From contig OZ038495.1 in assembly GCA_964036315.1 (NCBI GenBank), forward strand, positions 21,575,391 through 21,639,390: 64,000 bases of DNA, in the 5' to 3' direction. The DNA comes from Acanthosepion esculentum (lineage: Eukaryota; Mollusca; Cephalopoda; Sepiida; Sepiidae). The translations under genes were made by a program, and so were the position numbers. This document shows, piece by piece, positions 1 to 11,960 of the stretch. Below the pieces are notes generated by a model. The model worked only from the letters and a program-made list of their open reading frames with translations. It did no database searches and was not told the DNA's origin. The first letter of the stretch is position 1, and every line of letters starts with the position of its first letter.

Positions 1-3000
1 AAATATTTTCTATGAAAATTTTTCGGGCATTCAGGCCGGTAAATATTATTTAATACTGTTTATTACAAACAGAGCATTTATCTATAAAAAGAATGTTAAA
101 CAGAAAAATGTCTTTAAATAATTGTCGGACTTTGTCCATTTCATAATGTGTGAAATCAACAAATCTTAATTTGCATAAATAATACTGACATTTTTTTTTA
201 GTCATTTCACCCCAAACAAAGCAATAAAGCCACTAAGATGCAAGGGATTATTACCAAGTGTTGGAGAATATGAGAAAAAATACTATTATTATGAGAGAAC
301 AATAAAAGAACAGGAATTAAGAAAATAGAAGATAATGATTGACATTGCATTTAAATTTTTGAAGATCAAAGTTGATCCAAGTTCTTACAATTAGGTTTTA
401 CATTATTCACACAACTGTACATCTAAGTTTGGAAACAACTAATAATTTTAATACCCATAAAGCATGCAAAATAGAATATACTGTCAGTATTTTCAATTAG
501 TCATTAATTCACTGATTATGAACAAACTATAGATCATTTTTCAATTTAGTATCTGTTTATATATCTCCTTTAGAAAATTCAACCTTTAGCACTCTACATT
601 ATTTCATAAGCATTACTTCTCTTTCCACTATATATGGTGGCTCCTCAAATACAAACTGCAGTAGCCTTGATCTCAATTTAAGTCATGGCTGTTTTTTGAT
701 GCTGCTATAGCAGGATGTGACAACATAATTGTGAAATTTAAATATACTGTTATTTGGTGATTGGTGTCAATTGCAATAGCAGGATACATGCTTTCCTTGA
801 TCACTGAAGTTGCCTAAAGAGTGCTTAAGGTTAAGTTGCAACAAAATTTATATTTTTACTCAAAATTAATACCATTTTAGCAATAGTAAAAAATAAAATA
901 AAGATTTCTTTGAGAAAAAAAAAATATATTGAACAAGACGAAAAGGGGATGAACTGTTTATCTATTCAGGAGGGAACTATTCATGTAAAAAAAATATAAA
1001 CAATATACTTGTTACATATCACCTAACACCAGAAATTGTGCAAACAGAATGCATATATTTACTCCCTTGCTTTACCATAGGTATTAGGAAATGACCCCGT
1101 CAGGTATTATATTGAACAGAAAGCAAAAGATGATGATAATTTATATTGGCTAACAATTCACTATAGTTAAACACATCATAGGAATGGATATAAAATTGTC
1201 AAAAAATACATGAATCCATATTAAATAACTATTTTAAAATAAATATAATCTATCAGCAAAATTAGAGAATTTTAAAGAAGCGAGATTAGCAAATATACAA
1301 AAAAGAAAAGATCTTTGTGTTATATAAACCAGGAGGCATTTTTTAAAAATTTGTTTTGTCAAAAGGTTAAATTTTAGAGACACCATTATTTCCTGTATTA
1401 CCACTTTTTAGGCCTTCAAATCCTTGTGAAATAAAATGCTGAAATATTTTCCAAACAAATCAGTTATCAAATTCTAATATTTTTTTCTTTGCACATCAAA
1501 GCAGAGTCATTAAAATAAATAAAAAGAAAATACTGTTTTCATAGGAACTCAATTTTTTTTTCAGAGTTGATTATTTTAGAATGTAAGCCCATTATAAAAG
1601 AAGTTAATTTTTATTTCCTTGGGGAGTATTGTATAAAATAAAATAAAACAAAAAACAAAACAAATTGCGCTTTTACACTTTGTTTTACATAATATATCCC
1701 CTAATATTTACATAATATATCCCCTAATATTTACATAATATATCCCCTAATAATATAAACCAAAATGCATGTTATATGCATCATTATGATTATTACTAAA
1801 AAGTTGCCACTCAAGGAAAGTGAAAATTAAAAATACAAGCATGTAAAATGTTTTGTACAAATTTTAAGACACTAAAATGAATCAAATTACTTTGGGAGAC
1901 TTAACACACAATTATATAGTAGATTATAATGATAAAATAATGCTGACAACAATTATTCTGTTTTATGTTTATTGCTATTAGCTATGAACAGCCAGACTTC
2001 AAATGAAAATTAATAGTGTCAGATCACCAAATGAGCTTCTAACTAAAATAGTAACTAATGAAAACTTATAAAAGCAACTGTCAACAGAAACATCTCATCT
2101 CTTACAAATCACAATATTTGTCATGTTAAATAGTAGTAAGCCTCATTTTTAGTGCTATTCCCAGAGACAGATATAATAAATATCTACATTTTTAGTTTAT
2201 AAATTTGGTGAAAAATCTCTACACATTTTATTTTCAAACATTTTTTAAATACTTTGAAAAAAAACGAGATTATTTCTTTGTAGAAGGTTCATTTTTAATT
2301 GAATTTCACATCCAATAACAAACTTGAAACATTGCACTTGGTACAGAAGTATAATTTTGTTTTCTTAAACAGGGTGCTAAAAATGTTTGCTATACTATTT
2401 GATTCTGACATGTATACAATGAAATAAAACAAAATGGTTCATTTTGTTTCACCGTCATAATTTAAGGGCAGATAATTCTGAAATAACTTTCATTTACTTT
2501 GAAAGAAAAAAAGGTAGACCACTCAAGTAGGATTTGCAAATGAAAGGAAAAAAAAGTTTCATTATGTGCAAAAATGTATGAAAAAAATTGTTTTTATGAA
2601 TCTTATTTGATATTTATAAAATAGGAATTGCTGGCCAAAGGTTTAGTAAATTTTAAAGAAAACATACAAACCATATATAGTTCAGACTTTTCCCCAGTAC
2701 TCTTTATGAGCTGGTACGCAAAGAGCAAGAAAAGAACTAAGGGTAATTAATATTTTCTATGGCCAAATTTTTTGAACTTTTAGATAAGACTTTTATTTTT
2801 TAGATAAAGGATGAAAATAACTTTTAAAAGCAATGTTTTAAGGATGATATTAATAAACAACAACTAGCATAGTCAAGCACATTTCTTGTTTATTCATCAA
2901 ATATGGATTGAAATATTCTCTAGAGTACCTTTCATTCTAGATTATACAACAATCAATCTGAAGTTTATATAAAATTAGTGTGGAAAAGTCAAATTAGAAT

Positions 3001-3551
3001 ATAATTAAACAAAAATATCAAATTAAAATATACAGCAAAAATTTAGATCTTATTCTGAAACCTCATACAACTTTACTGATATGCAATTCATAAAGTTATA
3101 ATTGCTGCTGAAAAGTAACTATATAGTTTTTATTGCATAAAATGTTTAAACCTATTAGGTTATAAACTAGATTTTTGATTTTCTAAAATTCAAGAATGCA
3201 AGCAAGTACAAGATGCAGCAGACATACCCCCCACACAAAGGTAAGATATTAGCTAGATTAAGACACCATGACCACTAATGTTTTACCATTATGTGGGAGG
3301 TATTTCTGCCACACTCTGTATTTTAAAGAACAATTATCAATTTTGACAGAGTTCCTTGAAATGTCTTTTGTTGAATTAAGTTCTCACTTTTCATTTGATT
3401 ATAATTACACGTTTGGTAAAAGCAAGATGACAAGGTTTTGATTACATATGCATATCCATAAGATCAATTCACAAGCAGACAATTTATATAGAAGTTTATA
3501 ATTAAGACCATAAAAATCACGAGAAATATAATGAATAGAAACGGTACTTAC
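1..3551 (-). other. TRAK-like gene: intron downstream of the HAP1_N exon (partial)
   Basis: AT-rich non-coding DNA that follows the donor site of the exon at 3552-3755 on the minus strand. I looked for the next expected coding piece of the family, a coiled-coil segment with a Cys-Ala-Glu-Arg-Val-Gly-Gln type sequence, and did not see it here, so this intron continues past position 1. The only structure I see is a short tandem repeat at 1687-1752. No other gene is supported. Confidence 0.7.
1687..1752. repeat. 23-bp tandem repeat, about 2.9 copies
   Basis: Three head-to-tail copies of a unit beginning ACATAATATATCCCC. Copies lie at 1687-1709, 1710-1732 and a 20-base partial at 1733-1752. The copies are identical, which suggests recent slippage or duplication inside the intron. 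Confidence 0.9.
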
Positions 3552-3755
3552 TGAAGTACTTCAATGTCTCTTCAATTTGTTCTGTAGTAAGTTCAAGGTC
3601 GTCATCTAAGGGAATAAGGGGGGTTTGTATCCAGTCTTCGTTATCGTAGCCACGGAAATCAGTGATAGTATCAGCCCGAAGTTTATACTTAGGGATCTGT
3701 TCTTCAAGAAGACTAAGGATTTCAACTTCAGGTAAATCTGCCCGGTTACACACGT
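3552..3755 (-). CDS. TRAK/Milton family protein, exon with start of HAP1 N-terminal domain
   Basis: Internal coding exon of a trafficking kinesin-binding protein (TRAK/Milton), the adaptor that links mitochondria, through Miro, to kinesin-1 and dynein. Seen directly: a 204-base open segment encoding VCNRADLPEVEI, then a Leu-Leu-Glu-Glu-Gln stretch, KYKLRADT, DWIQTPL and TTEQIEETLKYF. This order is typical of the HAP1_N region shared by TRAK1, TRAK2, HAP1 and Milton. The acceptor is the AG at 3757-3756 behind a T-rich tract. The donor is A|GTAAGTAC, with GT at 3551-3550. The first two bases (AC) complete an Asp codon whose G comes from the exon at 17343-17563. The last base (A) leaves phase 1. 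Between ADTI and GYDNEDW there are three residues (Thr-Asp-Phe/Arg region) more than I recall in vertebrate TRAKs. The N-terminal Met of a naive ORF is only a GTG valine codon, not a start. The orthology call is from motif recognition; the boundaries are inferred. Confidence 0.9.
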
Positions 3756-3988
3756 CTATTGCAAAAAAGAAAATAAGAAATAAGGAAAAACGTTCACTAT
3801 TAATACGATAATGCTATACAATATAAAAAAAAGAAAATTTTAAAAATCTGAAAATAATGTTTAAATTCATTGAAATCTATAATGTTGTTCTAGCAAAGAC
3901 ACAGAATCAATGATAAAATTCTGCTTCACTAATTTCATGATATAAAAACGTATGAAAAATGCACAAGTATACAGGATACTAATCTTAT

Positions 3989-3991
<3 letters not shown>

Positions 3992-4065
<74 letters not shown>
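3992..4065. repeat. (TA)n microsatellite
   Basis: An uninterrupted run of about 37 TA units. It is followed by a short GC-richer tail (4066-4130) that looks like the remnant of an interspersed repeat but that I cannot name. Small ORFs through it are artefacts of the Ile-Tyr repeat. Confidence 0.98.
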
Positions 4066-4068
<3 letters not shown>

Positions 4069-4573
4069 CCCAGTGCAAGTCTCTCTAGGTCCACTCCCAA
4101 TCTATGACATGATCCCCCACTTCTACTACATCTCAATATTCATAAGATAGTTTCATATAAAACAAATTTTATTTTAGCTCAATTATGTACAATAATTGGT
4201 CATATGCAATATAGGGGAACAATTATATTAGAAAAACTGAAAATAAATACAAATTAAAGACAGATCATTCTATCTTAAATCAACAATGGTTTGTGTCAAT
4301 TTTTAACATCAAATTGAGATTTTTCTTATTCAATATTATGGCTAAAATATAGTGAATTTTACATAGTGTTTTTTTCATGACTTAGCATGAGCAAAACAAA
4401 TTAATGTATTTGGTAAAAAAAGACCCCCAGAATGATTTTAAAAAGTTTTGCATCCTTTAATAGTTGTACTGACTTTAATTTGTAATTTGTATAAATGTAG
4501 GTAAAAAAAGCAAATGTTAAGATAGTGAGGGTCACAAATCAATGCAATATATATATACATACACACACACAAC

Positions 4574-4624
4574 ATAATGAGTACAGACAATCCTTGATTT
4601 TTAAGGATCATCTGTACTCATTAT
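4574..4624. repeat. Near-perfect hairpin, 51 bp
   Basis: The left arm ATAATGAGTACAGA plus ATCCTT pairs with AAGGAT plus TCTGTACTCATTAT across a 7-base loop. One 2x2 mismatch (CA opposite CA) interrupts the stem, giving about 20 base pairs. It lies just after a short CA tract. It could be a tiny MITE or a transposon footprint; a small-RNA hairpin is possible but nothing supports expression. Confidence 0.8.
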
Positions 4625-4699
4625 ATTGCTCTGTTACTTACATTGAGCTCTCTTTGGATTAATGTCCTCCTTGGAATTATCCCTACTAATTACCAATTG

Positions 4700-4703
<4 letters not shown>

Positions 4704-4737
<34 letters not shown>
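4704..4737. repeat. (TA)n microsatellite
   Basis: Run of about 17 AT units inside the TRAK-like intron. Confidence 0.97.
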
Positions 4738-4739
<2 letters not shown>

Positions 4740-5114
4740 ACAGTTTTCAGATAACCTATGAATGCAAAGCATCTACCTGTTCATAAATTGTCAATAGCTT
4801 TCCCTAATGTACAAGAAGATGCTGAAAAGGTCTTCGCCTGAAAAAAAAAAAAAAATCTATTTGATATTTTTTTTTTTAACTTGATCAAACTAAGAATTTT
4901 TCAATGCATGTTTGTAATTGATTTCAAAGATTTAGAACTGGTGCTTGTCTCATGAGCCTTAAGAATAAAAAAAATCTACAAATTGGAACTATTAATTTAT
5001 AAATAGAGCAAATATAATTTGGCTGACTTTGAAATATCAGAGGAAGGTGGGAAGAAAAAATGAAGACTGTACTTTCACAAAACAGATTGTTATTTTTTTT
5101 TTCTGTCTGATTTT

Positions 5115-5570
5115 CTGGGATGAGGTGTTATCATTATTTACATGCAGACTAGCTCTTCTTTCGCCCTTAACCCCAGAAGGAGTCGTCGGGATGCCAACAT
5201 GCTGAACTATCCACCATTCTCCTCCATCTGTCATGGCTGTGTGCCAGAACCTTTGTTTCCACAAATGGTGTGCTCATCATGTGGCATGTCTTGGGCGTTT
5301 TAACCTGGCGGAGCCCATCCCTCTCCAGGTTAGACCACAGCTGATGTCCTCCAACTACTAGGTGGTTCACTTTGAACACAAACATGTGGCTGTTGTAGTT
5401 CGTCTGAGGAACTCCTCCACCCTGGGCAATGACATGCGTTGAGGCAGTCCTTCGTCCAGTGGTGCTGTGTTAACACCACCCCACTCACATGAGTTTAATC
5501 TGCCAGCTGAAACAGTTTACCAGGGCAGCATGCCTGACATCAAATATACTACCTATATCCAGAGCCCCTA

Positions 5571-5572
<2 letters not shown>
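5115..5572. repeat. GC-richer interspersed repeat, class unknown
   Basis: About 460 bases with clearly higher GC than the flanking intron. Neither strand keeps a long reading frame; the longest minus-strand pieces are about 70 codons. The composition step is abrupt at both sides, and the right edge runs directly into a (TA)n array at 5573, a common end for an inserted repeat here. I cannot assign a family. No terminal inverted repeats were found, so a LINE or SINE 3' portion is as likely as a DNA element. Confidence 0.55.

Positions 5573-5624
<52 letters not shown>
5573..5624. repeat. (TA)n microsatellite
   Basis: About 25 TA units that abut the right edge of the GC-richer repeat ending at 5572. 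Confidence 0.97.
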
Positions 5625-5627
<3 letters not shown>

Positions 5628-5769
5628 TTTACACTTTATGTCAGAGTGAACAGTTAGTCATCAAATGTACCACTTCAAGAAATATATATATATTTTAAAT
5701 GATAACAAAAAAAATCAATAACTATGAAAAGAATAAAAGCATAAAATTATTATTAAATGTATGAAAACA

Positions 5770-7020
5770 TTTTTGTTTTCATTATTTTTGTTGTTAAAAA
5801 TTGACTATTCTAGATATGCGAATAATTTATCTTTTAAATAGATTAAATTAAGAGTTCAGTTCAGTTTAAAATTCCCTGAAGGTTATCATGAACTTGATAA
5901 AGGCCAGAGGATACAATGGCTAAAACACTGTGATAACATCAACAAAAATGAGGACAATAGTCTGCATGTAAATAATAAAGATGGTCATTCTGTTCTGAGA
6001 TATAACTGGAAACATTTCATCATTAAGCAGGCATTAAATATTTTTTTATATGTACCGACTTTATTGTAATGGTCAGTATGCTAGGGAATTCATTTCTTAC
6101 AAGTATTCAGTGAATGTAGCTGGGCTAATATTGCTTCTTGTTTGTGATTTTAAGCATCTCTAAACTGTAAGAAACTTTTTAAAAGGAAAAAAAGTTGAAA
6201 AGGCCATGAAAGGTGCTAAAACTTATTAATTATGTTCATGTAACTGACATTTATTAATGTTTATTTAAATAATCTTTATGATCAAATAAAAGAGTTGTGA
6301 AGGCTCAAAGCTAAGATAAACTTCAAAAAGGAAAAAGGTTGGTTTAATAAACCAAGATGACATTGTTTGTCCTTCAAGAAAATAAAAAGTCAGTAGCATT
6401 AAGTAACTGAATGACGTCTACTGAAGTCATTCCACTGACAATATACAGCAGAATGTTTTTACATTTGATAGGCTTGATGAGTTATTTCCCTTTTGCAACT
6501 CATTCTTATTTTGAGGTCATGAAATTTATGAAAACAAAGTAGAAGGCACTATAAGTAAACTGGTCACGATTTGAAACGAAATGAGGGCAGCTATCAAATA
6601 CCAGAATTATTTTTGGTGATACTTTAGGCATGTGTGCAGTGGTTGTGGGCGTTAAAAGGCAGATAACTTGGCTTGCAGTTTTAATGACAAGTATTTTATT
6701 TATAAATTGCGAACTTTTTTTCTTTTTTTTTAAACAGCGCTTTCTTGGATAATTAATTATTCAATAGTCATCCAATTTAAAAAAATTATAGTCAACATTT
6801 GCACATATACACGAGCATACATACATACCCGTCACGGAAACACCTTGAATATAGCACATACATACAAAATATTTATTACGCTAAATGTAATTTTAGCAGA
6901 TACACCTTGTTTCAGTAGACACCCTGTTCTTGTTTTTTTGCTAGCTTTTGTGGGGAGGGGGATATTTTTTTCCTTTAAATAGGGTGAATTACATCTACTG
7001 GCCTGTGCATTCAAGGGACT
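5770..7020. other. Unassigned intron sequence
   Basis: AT-rich with no coding signal, no terminal repeats and no recognisable element. I see nothing to annotate. Confidence 0.6.
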
Positions 7021-7029
7021 TATTTAGAG

Positions 7030-7110
7030 AAATGTGCTCTCTGGCTAGGTTTGAACCTGAATCCTTCTTTGTAGGAGAAACCAACATCTGATGTGACATG
7101 CTTTAGATCA
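7030..7110 (-). repeat. Possible tRNA-derived SINE fragment
   Basis: On the minus strand the bases around 7047-7063 read ATTCAGGTTCAAACCT, which resembles a tRNA B-box (GGTTCRAANCC). A matching A-box at the right distance is not clear and no cloverleaf can be drawn, so a tRNA gene is unlikely. A decayed SINE is possible. Confidence 0.3.
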
Positions 7111-7159
7111 TGCTTTATACAAAAATATAAAATTGAATATCTATTTCCATACACAATAT

Positions 7160-7196
7160 TGTGTGTGTGTGTATGTATGTATGTATGTATGCATGC
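7160..7196. repeat. GT / GTAT simple repeat
   Basis: A GT run passing into GTAT tetranucleotide repeats. Confidence 0.9.
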
Positions 7197-7199
7197 CCA

Positions 7200-7818
7200 T
7201 ATATATGCATATGAAGAAAAAAAAAAAAAAGGGCTGAAAAATTAGATATCAGAATCCATGGCTAATTTTACTGTTTTTTTTTTTTTTTATTGAGAAAGAG
7301 AGAGTGAGTGTGTGTGTGTGTTTTTGGGAGTAGGGTTAGAAGCAGGTTTTATGCTGTGACAAAACTGATTTTGCCCAATTTTCTCCTGGACATTTTTACA
7401 ACATATAGAATTTTAGCATACATAGAACAAGTTAGAATCATAATTATTGGTATATTAATTTTGATATGCATACACAGATATCCGAGCTATTCAGGTATAA
7501 ACATATAAATAAATTCATACAAATATTCATAAGTATACATATGTATCCATATACACTTGGACATACACAAACATGCGTCATATACACAGTGATGTATATA
7601 CATATGTACGCACCGACATCACATATTGCATAAGAAGTAGTAAACATTTTAGGCAATTCCTTTTTCCATCTGAACAAGGTAAATTCTGTCTGTTCTCATC
7701 AGAGAAACAAAAGGAATGTTTCTTTTCTCAACCAACAAAAGATAAATGTGAAAGATGGGAGAAGAACTATTTTTCAAACACTATTTCTGTAAATTCCAAC
7801 AGGTTCTGTGCCAAAAGA

Positions 7819-7850
<32 letters not shown>

Positions 7851-8880
7851 CTTTACTTGTCATCTTTATGTTATCCCCTCCACTTTACACAATCTCTACC
7901 CTTATGTCTCTATGGTACAGTATTTTTGGTTGTTTATTTTGATACTGGTAGCATCAATTTGTAGGTATTCAAAAAGGTGAGGATATCAGTAAGTGGAGAG
8001 AGAGAGAGAGTATGAGTCATTTAGGATGTGGTGGCTTCTATGCACAACTGAAATAGGATGGGTAGTGAAGCAGCTACAATATACCAAGTGTTCATTCCTC
8101 AAATCTACCTACTGCCTACCAATGGAATCTAAATCTGCCCAGACAATCAGATCCTTTCTGCGCAAGTGTGCACATGCATGCACACACTATATTCTTGCAG
8201 ATATTTCTTCCCTACATGTACAGTAGCATAATATTATCCACATTTGACATTTATTGATGATTTAATATAACTTAAACCCATGCCTACTTTACAATACCTC
8301 ATACTACAGAAGCACAGGAATCTTAAAAACCAATATATTGTTGGCTAATTTACAAGGTGGGACAACCAAATATTAATTTGCCTCAAAACTGAGAATTCTA
8401 TATTTGACAGTAGACAATATGGTTGCACAGTAAACTCTTGAAAGGAAAGGAGTATTCTTACACTTTTATAAGTTTATGATTTGTCTGTGTGTGTGTTTAA
8501 TATTGCTGCCACGTCTGATCTGGTGCCTCTATGTATTTAGAGATTCTTGATAAAATTCAAAAAAGAATCTGGAATGTTATTAGCACTGAACTGGTATCTT
8601 AGCTTCAGTCACTTTCCCACCACTGTAATGTAGCTTCCCTTAGCTTTTTCTATATTTTCATGATAATTGTTCTGATTAGCTTTCCTCTTTGATACTTTGA
8701 TTTTACAAATTTAAATGTAGTACTAGATTTGCAGCTCAGTTTCATCATTTTACAGTTGAAATCACTAGATGTAACTGCAAGTTCTATGCTAACAGTTTCT
8801 TCTCTTGCACTTTTTGCTTGTAGAACACTCTTCCCATTTCTTACTTTCCAGTCAAATTTGATCTTCAAAAATTAATTTTT
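7200..8880. other. Unassigned intron sequence with simple repeats
   Basis: Contains poly-A and poly-T runs, a GAGAGTGTGT tract near 7300, a CA array at 7826-7850 and a GA run near 8000. The open frames crossing the CA array (up to 135 codons) have no recognisable domain and odd composition. No gene is supported. Confidence 0.6.
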
Positions 8881-8884
8881 TTTA

Positions 8885-10190
8885 TATATTAATGTTCACC
8901 CAATACAAGACCCAAGAGCCACTCAAGGCAGAGGGGTACTGTGTGGTGTCACATGAGCGTAAGAAAATGCAGGAAGTTGATAGGTTTATACAGGAAAGAT
9001 AACCATTAACCATAAACTTGAAGAGGTCAAGGTTATAGTAATTGGGAAAGCATCCTGCTGGGATTTAGATTTAGATTTTAGGTTATTTTACTAACACACC
9101 AACCCCACAGGTCATTCTGCTGGGAGTCTGTTCAACAAAGCAGCAGTTCTTTGGAAGAAGCTGTTTGAATGAAACTTATTCACACTTGTGTATGTAGGTC
9201 TCAGTTGTAAAGGTCAGGGGTGGTGGAACTGAGGAATGTAGCTTGTCAGAATACATGCCGTGAAAATAGCAATAGAGCAGCAAGAGGCTCACATTTCATC
9301 TGTGTGAAAGGATTTGTAGGGTGAAAAATAATTCATCACCCACAAGTCAGCGTAAACATTTTTGAACTTCATCAAGACAAGCAAGTCAGGACTGGGTAGA
9401 TCTATCACAGATATGGCAGCAATACTCCATTTTTGGTCTGATCAGGCACTTTTAAAAACAGTATAGGAGGGGGAAGCAGATCCTTACTGGAGTGATACAA
9501 TGAATCAATCATATGGGAAGAGCTTGAGTCCCAAAAGACATTCAAGGCAACTCAAGAGAACAGCCAGCTATCATAATGGATGAAAGTTTACAGTCTGTGC
9601 AGTGGTGGTGGAACATTACTAGTTTAGTTTTGGAGGTATTGAATTTTACAATCCAGTCTTCCCCTCTATTGAGCCATCTGGGCTGGGTCAGAGAAGAAAT
9701 CAGTTGCTAGGTTCTGGTCTTCCAAATTTTTGGCAGTGCACCTATAAACTTATCTGCATAGACACTCACTCAGAGTAGGGCAGATGATGAATATACAGTA
9801 GAAAAGGGGTAGGACCAAAGGTAAGAGAACCCTGTGGAATGCCAGCACTGATCTTATGGGGCTTCCAATGACTGGCCATTAGCAACAACCTTCAGGGAGC
9901 GCTACCTGTTAGGAAGAACATGATATTTGAGAGAGTCCTTCCAGAGATTGGATAACTGGAGAGTTTATGTAGCAGCCTCTGATGTCACACTTTGTCAAAG
10001 ACCTTTGATATATCCAGAGCAATAGTCCTTGTGATGAATTTATTGTCTAGTGCCTCACTGATTCTGCGAGTTAAGACATCAGCTGTGGATCTAGCAGACC
10101 AAAATCCATACTGGATATCGCTCAGGGGTTGTTACTGTTGAGGTGTTCAACAACCCTCTTGTTGATTATAAATTCAAAAATTTATGGTAA
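8885..10190 (-). pseudogene. LINE (Jockey/CR1-like) reverse transcriptase remnant
   Basis: Decayed non-LTR retrotransposon read on the minus strand from about 10190 down to 8885. Frames must be switched several times. From upstream to downstream one can read a segment with SDIQYGF, then RSTADVLTRRISEALDN, ALDISKVFDKV and LLHKLSSYPISGRTL, followed by a GIPQGSL block at 9824-9843. The catalytic YADD motif appears as Tyr-Ala-Asp-Lys at 9749-9760. The C-terminal end has FQRTAALLNRLP. These are reverse transcriptase palm motifs and the C-terminal tail of the Jockey/CR1 type, by recognition. Stops, frameshifts and the changed catalytic Asp make it inactive. A second copy of its 3' part lies at 47480-48110. 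Confidence 0.85.
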
Positions 10191-10359
10191 TCATCATCAT
10201 CATTATCTGTTTTCTCCACTTGTTCTTTTTATTTGCCTTTCTCCTTAATGACTTTTCTTAGATTCTTTCATACTCAGTAACCTCTTGTGTCTTTGTGGTT
10301 TTATCACCTTGCTTGGGGTGAAATGATAGAAATAAAGAAAAATGGATAGAGTTAGAAAA

Positions 10360-11290
10360 TACACTCTTGAGGGAGGGGAGCTTTTTTTTTCTTTAAATTT
10401 TTTTGCAATTCTTTTATTTGAATAAAAATAAGTGGAAATATGGCATTGTTTGCATGCAGAGTATGTTTTAGTATATTATACCTTTGCCATATTTTTTCTT
10501 CAGAAAACCAAGTCATTTTAGGCAATGTGTTTAATAATTGTTTACATAGGGTCACATTAATGTTGTTTGATTTATCTCTGACTTGTTCCTACAATTCCCA
10601 ATTTTGATTCCAACCTGTTTGACCTTAACATGTGGCCATATGTTTTCTATGGAGTTAACATCTGTCAACTGACCAGATCAAAGCATCATGGACAAAGAAT
10701 GCCATTCAAACCATAATTTTGTACCTTTTTAGTTATACGTATTAGAGCATTATCTTGTTGGAAAGTGGCCTTTTCCCACTATAAAATTTTTTTCAAATTT
10801 GGAAGCAACCCCTTTTGGTGCTTCATGGTATTAATAAACTTCTTGTAGTAGCTCACCAAAACCAAATCATGCTCTCATAATTCTATCTCCTCCAGGCTTC
10901 ACATTTTGGGTTAAATTTTTCACCTGACCATCATAGACATTAATCAGGAGCATTGGTAGAGAGTTCAAAGCATGATTCATCACTGCAGAAGACATGTATC
11001 ATAAGTTATCTTGACAGCCACAAAGTGACAAAATTTTGGTATTTTTATAATGCTTCAAAGCAACAATCTTATCTCAGCTTGTTGTAAGTATTCTAGAACC
11101 TGTTTTTCATGCTGCAGAACATGTCACTTGAAATGCATGACCAAATTCTCAGAATTGTAAACAATAGAATCTGTATATTTTCAACAAAAAGTTTCTGAAT
11201 ATATGAATGAGAGTTTCCGCCTAGAGAAAAACCAGCAAAGTGGCTTTTGACTTTAAAAGTTATGTGAAATTTAGACTTTCGTAGAAGGCA
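10360..11290 (-). pseudogene. Tc1-like transposase remnant
   Basis: The minus strand, read across frames, shows WEKATFQQDNALIRI at about 10735-10770. This corresponds to the second catalytic Asp region of Tc1 transposases. It is followed by DVNSIENIWPHVK at about 10631-10672, the (S)PDxNPIENxW block that carries the last catalytic Glu. The C-terminal part down to 10360 keeps a 67-codon frame. In-frame stops and frame changes are frequent. I did not find convincing terminal inverted repeats, so the element borders are approximate. A catalytic-core DDE call is good; the subfamily is not assigned. Confidence 0.75.
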
Positions 11291-11494
11291 TTTTGAAACA
11301 AAAATGATATATATTTGTTCTTAGGTATACGTGATAATACAGAGATGACAAAATAACTAAAGCTTTGTTACTCAGGTTAATATTTAGGCAAAGTGTTTGT
11401 CAACTTACCTGGCCAATTTAGCTTGCTAATTCACCTTAAATTTCTGTTAAATATTGAACACTAACACTGTTTTTGCCTTTTGTAGATATGAGGG

Positions 11495-11960
11495 TTGATT
11501 GATAAGTATGGTCTCCTACTGAGCAGTGTCACTAATGGAGGAGATAGGAACATTTGAACAATAGTATATCAAATATTGTTCAAACAGGCTTAGTATCAGT
11601 TCACTGTATGATGGCATTAAGTAATAGTGATGAGGACTACAACAAATTTACATATACAGCAGAGATCAGAGAGACATTCACATAGAATTTCTGCCAAATG
11701 GAATGACAATTTGGTAAGGTATTGTGAAACCTTGTGAGCACTCAAACAAAACATCTACAAAACCAGACCTGAAGAGAGAATTTTATTGTATCACAACAAT
11801 GCAAATGTGCATGGCAGTCTACAAATGGCATATATGGTAATAAGTCTAAAATTTACAGTTGTTGTACAACCTTTACTATGACACTAACTTCTACCATTAT
11901 ACTTCCGGTTGTTTCTAATGTTCAATGAGGTTGAAAAGTCAACCTGTTTTAACCAATGCT
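11495..11960 (+). pseudogene. Internally deleted mariner-like element
   Basis: The left side starts GAGGGTTGATTGATAAGTA and the right side, reversed, starts AGGTTGACTTTTCAACC, giving a weak terminal inverted repeat. Inside, the plus strand reads YHNNANVHGSLQM near 11795-11830. I compare this with the His-Asp-Asn-Ala...His-Thr-Ser motif of mariner transposases, with the catalytic Asp changed to Asn. The length is under half of a full mariner, so a large deletion is likely. The borders and the family call are tentative. Confidence 0.45.

Noticed and set aside
3867..4136. 89-codon frame with Ile-Tyr repeats, and similar frames at 5489, 36916, 37659, 40575, 43316, 44164 and 58091
   Set aside because: Produced by (TA)n microsatellites, which translate as Ile-Tyr repeats on both strands; no domain or splice support.
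7030..7110. tRNA gene
   Set aside because: B-box-like word only; no A-box at proper spacing, and no acceptor stem or cloverleaf.
7573..7980. 135-codon plus-strand frame
   Set aside because: Runs through a CA/TA array and has no recognisable domain, no splice signals and no neighbouring coding exon.
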